Assembly (NCBI GenBank): GCA_027943335.1
Contig: BSBK01003554.1
Coordinates: 806,001 to 870,000 of the forward strand
DNA length: 64,000 nucleotides
Direction: 5' to 3'
DNA from: Chamaecyparis obtusa
Taxonomy: Eukaryota > Streptophyta > Pinopsida > Cupressales > Cupressaceae
Shown here in pieces: positions 57,011-64,000 of the stretch (within the stretch, counting starts at the first letter, position 1; each line of letters starts with the position of its first letter). The notes beneath the pieces are model-generated. The model searched no databases. It was not told where the DNA came from and worked only from the letters and a program-made list of their open reading frames with translations. Position numbers and translations under genes: made by a program.

Positions 57011-58020
57011 ATGGTGAATTTCAGAAAAGAAAGCCCTAAGTTTGATGGAGTAAATTTTGACAACTGGAAAGAAAAGATGAGACACATCTATTGTGTTTAG
57101 GACCTAGTTATTGGTTGATTACAAAGAATGAGAAGACTATCATTGAGGAAGACAATCTAGAGGCAAGAACTAAAGATGAACTAGATCTATTCATGTGTAA
57201 CATACTTGCAAGAGAAGCACTTTTGTCAACACTACTGGAGAATGAATATAGTCAGGTAAGATGTTTGAAAACATCTCATGCAATTTGGAAAGCTTTACAT
57301 TCTACTTTTGAAGGTGATGAACATGCAAAGAAGGCTAGATTACATAATTGGATTTGTGCATTTGAAGATATTAGAATGATGGAAGATGAATCTATTAGAA
57401 GCTATATTGGTAGGATGTCTAAGATTGTGATAGGAATAAAGTCTTGTGGAGGTGATAAGATAGAGAATGAAGTGATATGGAAAATTCTAAGAACTTTGAC
57501 ACCAGTATTCAAGCAGACAACACAGATGATTGAACAAGTGATACCTTGTACATCAAACTTTTCAAGAGAGACTCTTCTTGGAAGATTAGAAACAACAGAG
57601 ATGAACTTGAGATTATTAGGAGAGCTACCTAGAATGGAAACAACATTCAGTGCTCTTAGCATCAGACCTACAAGAAGTACTAGTGTGAATGGAGATTATG
57701 CCAGCAGTAGCAGATCTGAGGAAGATAAGAAGATTGAAGAAGGTATTGCACTACTTGTAAAAAGAGAACCAGATGGTAAGAACATCTTTAAATGTTGGAT
57801 TTGTCAAGAATATGGTCATTTTGCATCTAAATATCCTAAAAGAGTCAAGAAGTATAGAAGCAACTTTAAACCTAGGAGATCTAAAGAATGTTATTATGCA
57901 AATGATGAAGATTTTGAAGCAGGAATTGAAAAATATTTAAGTGACAATGATAATGATAACTTTGAGGAAATAGGATTTGTAGCAATTAAAGAAGAAAGTT
58001 CTAAATCTGTTAAAAGGGAA
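57011..58020 (+). pseudogene. gag: copia-D gag
   Basis: Starts at ATG 57011 (MVNFRKESPKFDGVNFDNW), shifts frame near 57095 and continues in the frame 57091-58308. The capsid region shows SHAIWKALHSTFEGDEHAKKA, MMEDESIRSYIGRMS and ENEVIWKILRTLTPVF, all typical of copia Gag. The zinc knuckle at about 57793 is CWICQEYGHFASKY, with the last cysteine replaced by tyrosine, so RNA packaging would be impaired. An acidic segment follows before the protease. Confidence 0.85.
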
Positions 58021-58615
58021 GAAAGAGCATTAGTTTCACAAGTTGAAAAGAAATCTGATTGGATTATAGATAGTGGTTGTTCACATCATATGACTGGAGA
58101 TAAAAGAAATTTTGTTAAGTTAGATAATTATGATGGAGGAATTGTTAGGGTTGGTAACAATGCACCTTGTTTGATTAAGGGTATAGGATCTATTACTCTT
58201 GATGGAAAGACTAACACTGATGATGTTTACTTTGTTGATGGATTAAGACATAATGTACTAAGTGTTGGACAATTAGCTGATAAAGGGTTATCAAGTTTGG
58301 TTTTCTGAGAAAACTTGTGTGATAAAAGATAAAGATGGAAATTTGATTGGAAAAGGATCCAGAACCAGAGATAATGTATTTTAGTTGAATCCTACTGAGA
58401 TGACATGTTTGATAACTAGGATTGCTGACAGTTGGTTATGGCATAAAAGGTTTTGTCATATAAACTTTGATAATATTGTCAAGGTGAGCACTACACTTGC
58501 GGTAAGAGATTTACCTAGAATTATGAAACCTACTAACATGATTTGCAAAGAATGTATGATGGCAAAGTAGAAAAGGAGTTCATTTCCCAATAAGAAGTTC
58601 ACATCAGCAGAGAAG
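58021..58615 (+). pseudogene. pol: copia-D protease and pre-integrase
   Basis: The protease active site is DWIIDSGCSHHMTGD at about 58057, intact. The domain continues FVDGLRHNVLSVGQLADKG, then a frameshift at about 58295. In the new frame, sequence with a stop at 58381 leads to the pre-integrase motif SWLWHKRFCHINFDNIVK and MICKECMMAK (zinc-binding), ending in a stop at 58568. The stops lie close together, so no full-length polyprotein can be made. Confidence 0.85.
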
Positions 58616-59370
58616 TTGGAGATTGTTCATACAGACTTGAGTGGTCCTACTAGGACTAGAGGATTCCATGGTGAAAGGTATTTTATGATTCTTGTTGATG
58701 ATTTTACAAGAATGATGTGGATTGCATTTTTGAAAAAAAAATCTGAAGCATTTGATAAGTTTAAGATCATGAAAAGAAAAATTGAGAATGAATCTGGGAT
58801 GAAGATTAAGTGTCTAAGATCTGATAGAGGTGGTGAATTTACATCTAGAGAGTTTAACACTTTTTGTGAAATTAATAGTATTGCAGAAAGAAGAAACAGG
58901 TCAATAACTGAAGCAGCAAGAGCTATGTTGTTTGAAAATGATTTGGCTAAAATTTTTTGGAGAGAAGTAGTGAACACAGTAGTATACACTATGAACAGAG
59001 TACAAATCAGAGTAGATACAAACAAGACACCTTATGAATTATGGTTTGGACATACACCCTCAGTTAAGTATTTTAGAATTTTTGGAAGTAAATGTTATAT
59101 AAAGAGAGATGATGATATAGGAAAGTTTGATCCTAGAAGTGATGAAGGAATAGTTCTTGGATATTATTTAAAAAGAAAAGCATATAGATGTTATAACAAA
59201 AGAACTAAGACTATTGTTGAAAGTGCAAATCTAAAAGTTGATGAGAAGTTTAAAATTCAGGAAAGAATGCTTGATTATGAATCTGATGGAGAAGCACAAC
59301 CTCAACCTAACATTGAAAATGTAGAATTATTTTTTGAAACTAAGAGTGATTTGCTGAATGAAAGTCATAC
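58616..59370 (+). pseudogene. pol: copia-D integrase with internal deletion
   Basis: Opens with [17 protein letters not shown] (first Asp), then [16 protein letters not shown] and [16 protein letters not shown] (second Asp). The sequence goes directly from FCEINSI to AERRNRS. Between the second Asp and the Glu there are only about 20 residues instead of 35; copia-A1 has the normal spacing. An in-frame deletion of about 45 bp has removed the conserved Pro-Gln-Gln-Asn-Gly segment, so the active site cannot form. The region after the core ([19 protein letters not shown]) is normal. Confidence 0.87.
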
Positions 59371-59450
59371 TGAAGAAGACAAAGAAGAAAATAGAGAAGA
59401 AAATAGAGAAGAAAATAGAGAAGAAAGCAGAGAAGAATCTACAATCGGAA
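59371..59450 (+). repeat. 15-bp minisatellite in the copia-D integrase-RT linker
   Basis: About four tandem units of GAAGAAAATAGAGAA encode a repeated EENRE peptide at about 59384-59437. The frame is kept. Confidence 0.8.
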
Positions 59451-61117
59451 CAAGATCAGTAACTATGACACCTAATAGGTATACTTCAAGACATCACCCT
59501 ATTGAGCAAGTTATTGGAAGTTTAGATAGAGGAGTTTTGACTTGGAATAAGGTACATTTATGTTTGATTTCTCAAATTGAACCTAAGACTACTAATGAAG
59601 CTTGTGAAGATGAACATTGGATCAATGCTATGAAAGAAGAACTAGAGCAGATTGAAAAAAACAAGACATGGGAATTGGTCCCTAGACCTGAAGACAAGAA
59701 TGTGATTGGAACAAAGTGGGTATTCAGAAACAAGATGAATGAACAAGGAGAAGTGATAAGAAACAAAGAAAGATTGGTATGTAAAGGATATTCAAAACAA
59801 GAAGGAATTGACTATGAAGAAACTTTTGCACCTGTGGCCAGACTTGAAGCAATGAGAATGTTTCTAGCATATGCAACTTACAAGAAATTCAGAGTGTATC
59901 AGATGGATGTGAAGTCAGCATTTTTGAATGGTGAATTGGAAGAAGAAGTCTACATTGAGCAGCTTGAAGGTTTTCCTTTGACACGAGAAGGAGATATGGT
60001 ATGTAATTTAAAGAAAGCTTTATATGGATTAAAACAAGCACCTAGAACCTGGTATGCAAGATTGGATAAGTATTTATTGAAATTAGGATTTATAAAAGGA
60101 ACAACAGATAGTAACTTATACACAAAAGAAATTGAGAATGGTTTGTTGGTTATAGTTATATTTGTTGATGATATTATCTTTGCAGGAGAAGATGAAGCTA
60201 GTGACAAATTTGCAGATGAAATGAAGACTGAATTTGAGATGAGCATGATTGGAGAAATGAAATATTTTTTGGGATTACAGATAACACAAAGCAAGGAAGG
60301 TATATTTTTAAGTCAAAATAAGTATTTAAATGAATTATTGAAAAGATTTGGAATGGAAGATTCTAAACCTGTTGGAACACCTATGGTAACCAGACATAAG
60401 TTATCTAGCAAAGATGAGACACCAGCAGTTGAGCAGAAAAAGTACAAATCTATGATTGGAGGATTGCAGTACTTGACACATACAAGACTTGATATAGCAC
60501 ATTTAGTGGAGATTGTAGCAAGATTTCAAGCAGAACCTAGAGAATCACATTATACAACAGTAAAGAGGATACTGAGATATTTGAAAGGAACACTGGATTA
60601 TGGATTATGGTATGAGAATTTTGATGATTTTACTTTATGTGCCTATACTGATGCAGATTAGGGAGGCAACTTTGATGACAAGAAAAGCACTAGTGGTGGA
60701 GCCTTTTTTCTTGGAGGCAAATTGGTCTCTTGGCTAAGTAAGAAGCAGAATTGTACTTCACAAAGCACAACAGAAGCAGAATATGTTGCAGCAGCAAATA
60801 ATTGTAATCAGATTATTTGGATGAAGCAGATGTTGAAAGATATTGGAATAAAGTTTGATGAGCCTATTATTATACATTATGATAACACCAGTATAGTGAG
60901 TATGTCAAAAAATCTTGTTTTACATTCTAAGACTAAACATATTGAGATCAAGTATCGTGTTGTAAGAGAGAAAGTTGCATAAAAAGAAGTAAGATTGGAG
61001 TACATAAGTACAAAGGAGCAGATAGCAGATATATTTACAAAGCTTTTACCTAAGGATACATTTGTGTATCTAAGGGGTATGCTTGGGGTTATGCCCCAAC
61101 CTATTTTTGAGAATTGA
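59451..61117 (+). pseudogene. pol: copia-D reverse transcriptase and RNase H
   Basis: RT motifs: [57 protein letters not shown] (first Asp), [18 protein letters not shown] and [13 protein letters not shown] with the Asp pair, so RT looks catalytically intact. RNase H begins at [18 protein letters not shown] and reaches YTDAD, then a TAG at 60659 where the family has Trp. It continues with KKSTSGGAFFLGGKLV, TTEAEYVAAANNCNQIIW (Glu), HYDNTSIVSMSKN (Asp) and SKTKHIEIKYRVV. The C-terminal end (ADIFTKLLPKD) is normal and closes near 61117. This is the best-preserved RT of the window. Confidence 0.9.
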
Positions 61118-61471
61118 TGTAGATGATTGCATTCGTCCAGTGGTATATGAGCCCTATCTTTCTTCTGGATTGGATGTTGGAACCTCCTCTATGGGGGAGT
61201 TTATGAGCTGAGTCATGAGGACTCTTGTTATTTTATTTTTCTGAAAAGTGTCTTTTGACATTAAGTTGTTGTTGACTCAGTGATAGAATTTCTATCATTG
61301 ATGTCAATGGGGGAGAGATATACATGAAAAACATTGTGGATTGTATGAGAGAGCTGAATAGGAAAATGAAGCAAGATTTGATTTGATATTTTGCAGTGAT
61401 GTTGCAGTATTGGATTTTTGGAACATTGGATGTTTTTCATCTATGTTTCCATCAATGCCAATGGGGGAGAT
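61118..61471 (+). other. copia-D post-pol region with two polypurine-like tracts
   Basis: About 350 bp between the pol stop and the 3' LTR. AATGGGGGAGAT at 61460-61471 abuts the LTR and is the polypurine tract. A near-copy, TCAATGGGGGAGAGAT, lies about 155 bp upstream near 61304, and each is preceded by a TCAATG-like context. Confidence 0.75.
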
Positions 61472-62631
61472 TGTTAGGAATGAATGCAAAGTGTTTTGGC
61501 AGTCATTCTGTAGCAGTTGTTGTTGCATTCATGACTTGGATTGTCATTGATGTCAACACAGTGATATTCTAGATATTAGCAGGAAAGTAGGTACAATTTT
61601 GTTTTGCACACATGTTGTATTGCAGATTGGCTTTTGTGAAATTAATGGTATGTTCTTTGGTGTGTTATTAACCTATGGTTAACAGCACAAAAAGAAATTC
61701 ATTCATTTGTAAGAGTTATGAGCATTTTGGTGAAAGCAGTGTTTAGACAGTGTTTCTATGTAGCGATGTTCAGAAATCAGAGGATATCTCTTAGCTAGGA
61801 TGGAATCTAATTTTGTGTAGTTAAAGGGATGTTGGAGACTCATTAATGATGATGTGGTTCATAGTGCAAACTTTGAGGACATGTTTGGAGAAAGTTACAG
61901 TAACTGGAAGCTGACAGTTTTATGTGAATTCTGTGTAGCGTGTAGAATTTATTATTTTGTAATTGAGGACTGACTCATTTGTAATTATTTGAGTTTGGTA
62001 TATAAGAAGGAATTTTTTCCTTATTGTAATGTGTACTATGAATATTATGATGTGAATATATGCATGAAGTGAAGAAAAGAGCTAATTCAGCGATGAAGGA
62101 AGACTTGTGAGTACAGAGATCTGGAATTGTGATCTTGTGTAGCAGAGAGTACAGTTTTGGCATAGTGTGAAGGAGGTAATATATTTCATATTATTCTATT
62201 GAATAAATCTAAGATCTTTTGGGCAGTGGGTTCAGAGATCTTGCCTTGAAGCTGTTTGGGCAATGGGTCCTTCTGTCTTCCATAAACTCTTAACCGGGTT
62301 AGAATCTTTTAACAGGGATTCAAAATCTCCTAACAGGGATTCATATGTACTAAATGTATTTCATAAGACTCCTAATAGGGTTCATCCTCTGACAAGGATA
62401 TTTCATATTAGTGTATCATTTTGTGGGCATCATTCTCACTGGGGTTTACTCTTTTCAAGAGGTTCCCTAGTTAACATATCTTGTGTTATTGTGAAATTGT
62501 GTATGGTTATCTTTCTATGGTTGATCAGTACATTGATTATATTGTTTAAAGCTATTGAATGGATAAATTATCTGATAAATGATTCACTCCCTCCCCCTCT
62601 TAGTTATCTTGGGGATCTTTACTTTCTAACA
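61472..62631 (+). repeat. copia-D 3' LTR
   Basis: 1160 bp from TGTTAGGAATGAATG to TTCTAACA, followed by ATAAT. Pairs with 55789-56954. Confidence 0.93.
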
Positions 62632-62635
62632 ATAA

Positions 62636-62760
62636 TGTTCAGGGCTCCCCTCAGGATTCATGACAAGGGCTTAATCGCCTCCTGTGTACTATAAATTGAG
62701 TGGTAGTATCGGGCATTGACAGATTGATCTTTTGGTGCAATGGAAACCCCACTCTAAAAA
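62636..62760 (+). repeat. TRIM 5' terminal repeat
   Basis: Begins TGTTCAGGGCTCCCCTC; compared with its partner it lacks about 9 bases near the start, close to the copia-D junction. Confidence 0.75.
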
Positions 62761-62761
62761 G

Positions 62762-62773
62762 TGGTATCAGAGC
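62762..62773 (+). other. TRIM primer-binding site
   Basis: TGGTATCAGAGC; the continuation TTGGTCATAGGTTTGAATCC also resembles the initiator tRNA-Met complement. Confidence 0.85.
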
Positions 62774-62824
62774 TTGGTCATAGGTTTGAATCCTTAGACC
62801 CTCGGGTAATGCTGAGGGGGAGAT

Positions 62825-62956
62825 TGTTGGCAAAATGTAGCACTCCCCTCAGGATTCATGACAAGGGCTTAACTGCCTCCTGTGTACTATAAATTGAGTG
62901 GTTGTATCGAGCATTGACAGATCAGTCTTTTGGTGTAACGGAAACTCCACTCTAAT
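62825..62956 (+). repeat. TRIM 3' terminal repeat
   Basis: Begins TGTTGGCAAAATGTAGC directly after the polypurine tract and ends ...CCACTCTAAT before the AGTAA duplication. Confidence 0.78.
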
Positions 62957-64000
62957 AGTAATAACCAAGTTAGTTATCACCAACTCATTTCAGTATTAAC
63001 CAAGTATGGATGAATACATTAAATGATAAGAACAACCGATTGAAATTGATGAGCTGGAAGTTGTTATGATTTCAAGGTTAAGGATGAAGTTAGTTATGAG
63101 ATCCATAGCTAACATAATTCAGAGATGATCTAAATGATGAGATTGAAATGTGTTAAGGACACATCTATCGAGGAAGGTTTAAGCAAAAAAATGGACAAAT
63201 GAGATTATGAGGCAAAATCGAATGGCTGATATGAAAATGGTTTACTTGTCTATTTAAGAGATATGAGTTTCATTGTTGAAACATGCCAAACAAAAGGAGA
63301 CTATAGAGATTTCACATGAAGATTGTATTCATGCATTCCTAATCCAACTAGTTATAGAAAGAACCGAGATGCAAACATTATTGAGCATGAGAGAACTATT
63401 TACCAAGTGAAGTAAGTTGAGAAATATTGACGAAGTGAATTGATTAATGATCAGAGGATTTTATGAGCATAGCATAGATCTGAATATTTGCAATTGAGTT
63501 GTATTTGACTCAGATCACAACTGTATCAATTTAACCATTGATTCAAAAAATATCTTAAACAAGTGGACTTAACAGTCTTATTGTACAATCCTATGACATT
63601 CACTGAGTGGAAAATGTTATATTGTTGACCCCATAGTGAATTCTAGTCAAAAGTTAACTATTAGTGATAAATCCTCTAACCAAGTCAGACCTAATAGTGT
63701 GCATTGTAACCTTTAACAGGGTTGGCTCCTAACCGAGCTCACTTCAGAAGAGTGAATTATTTTGGGTTACCGGTCCCAAGTGCTTTTTCCCTTAGCAAGA
63801 TTTCCAAGTTAAATAATTGTGTTATGTGTTATTTTTTATGATTTTTTTTCTATCATACTTTACATACTGCATAGTTGATTTAATAAGTAATCACAGTTTG
63901 GATATACTAGTATTCAGTAAAGTGAACAGACAGATTGATATTTTATGTTACCGAGTTGCATAAATTGTTGAAATTGTTTTGTAAGGTACATATAGGAGTT
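62957..64000 (+). repeat. copia-A2 LTR, third fragment (runs off the window)
   Basis: Resumes with AGTAATAACC and aligns to the remainder of the copia-A1 LTR in reverse complement. Shared words include ATTGATGAGCTGGAAG, AAATGGTTTAC, AACAGGGTTGG and CACTTCAGAAGAGTGAA. The window ends about 60 bp before the expected LTR end, so I cannot tell whether it is a 5', 3' or solo LTR. Confidence 0.82.

Larger units (their letters stand above)
55789..62631 (+). mobile_element. copia-D: full-length Ty1/copia element
   Basis: 6843 bp with LTRs 55789-56954 and 61472-62631, primer site at 56957, gag-pol in copia order (integrase before RT) and a polypurine tract at 61460. The flanks are GTAAT (55784-55788) and ATAAT (62632-62636), a target duplication with one change. 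The LTRs look about 95% alike. Frameshifts near 57095 and 58300, several stops and an internal deletion in integrase make it defective. It sits in the first bases of the TRIM, itself inside the copia-A2 LTR. Confidence 0.93.
62636..62956 (+). mobile_element. TRIM/SMART-like miniature LTR retroelement
   Basis: About 321 bp. Two similar ~125-130-bp terminal repeats (62636-62760 and 62825-62956) share CTCAGGATTCATGACAAGGG, CCTCCTGTGTACTATAAATT and a common end CCACTCTAA. A primer site TGGTATCAGAGC (62762-62773) lies just after the first, and a polypurine tract GCTGAGGGGGAGAT (62811-62824) just before the second. Only about 50 bp lie between, so it has no coding capacity. The flanks share ATAGTAA (55781-55787 and 62955-62961). 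Its first bases were interrupted by copia-D. The exact ends are uncertain by a few bases because the outer LTR bases have diverged. Confidence 0.82.

Noticed and set aside
56582..62694. Similar plus-strand frames of 172 and 143 residues starting at 56582 and 62263
   Set aside because: Both are the end of the copia-D LTRs read through. Only the last ~30 residues of the first are real Gag, starting at 57011.
62762..62800. A tRNA-like stretch (TGGTATCAGAGC ... GGTTTGAATCC) considered as a tRNA gene
   Set aside because: It is the complement of the tRNA 3' end, as needed for a primer site, and lacks the other arms. It is the TRIM primer site.
1..64000. CRISPR arrays, rRNA or bacterial-type operons
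   Set aside because: No evenly spaced short repeats, no rRNA sequence, and the content is clearly plant nuclear repeats.

Overview
This window looks like intergenic heterochromatin from a large-genome seed plant, most likely a gymnosperm. That placement is inferred from four things: the very AT-rich background, the plant-type retrotransposon families (chromovirus and Tat-like Ty3/gypsy, Ty1/copia with initiator-Met primer sites, plant L1 LINE with RNase H), the old but well-retained copies, and the absence of any recognisable single-copy host gene. I see no intact cellular gene, rRNA, tRNA or CRISPR array. Every long coding stretch is the gag-pol of a retroelement, and all of them carry stops, frameshifts or active-site losses.

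Layout. 1-960: unassigned. 961-6353 (-): copia-A1, a Ty1/copia element with its 5' LTR and most of gag-pol, cut off inside RNase H. 7321-21403 (-): a 5'-truncated L1-type LINE (endonuclease end, RT, zinc finger, RNase H) bracketed by a 16-bp target-site duplication (TSD). It is split by two later insertions: a non-autonomous LTR element (LARD, 9405-12742, TSD TTTAC) and a chromodomain Ty3/gypsy element (gypsy-B, 14300-20775, TSD AAAAA). 21420-27497: AT-rich spacer holding a 408-bp inverted-repeat element (24509-24916), a tRNA-derived SINE with an 18-bp TSD (26903-27037) and a 66-bp tandem duplication. 27498-45286 (+): gypsy-A, a 17.8-kb Tat-like element with paired 1251-bp LTRs, a G-patch after the protease, two RNase H domains, and an antisense plant-mobile-domain gene between pol and the 3' LTR. 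Its 3' LTR is followed almost immediately by an inverted copy of the same LTR (45333-46562), giving a ~2.5-kb palindrome. 46640-47330: fragment of a second LINE.

47347-64000 is a nest built inside one LTR. A copia LTR of the same family as copia-A1 (copia-A2, + strand) was interrupted by gypsy-C (47438-55509, minus strand, TSD AGTAC) and by a ~320-bp TRIM/SMART-like mini-retroelement (62636-62956). The first bases of that mini-element were then hit by copia-D (55789-62631, + strand, TSD GTAAT/ATAAT). Removing the inserts leaves a continuous LTR that aligns to the copia-A1 LTR; the window stops about 60 bp before its end.

The most notable signals are the antisense PMD gene with its own TATA-like box, the mini-LTR element, the palindromic end of gypsy-A, the LARD with internal diverged repeats, and the nested insertion order. 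Family assignments come from motifs read by eye. Percent identities are visual estimates and no database was searched.
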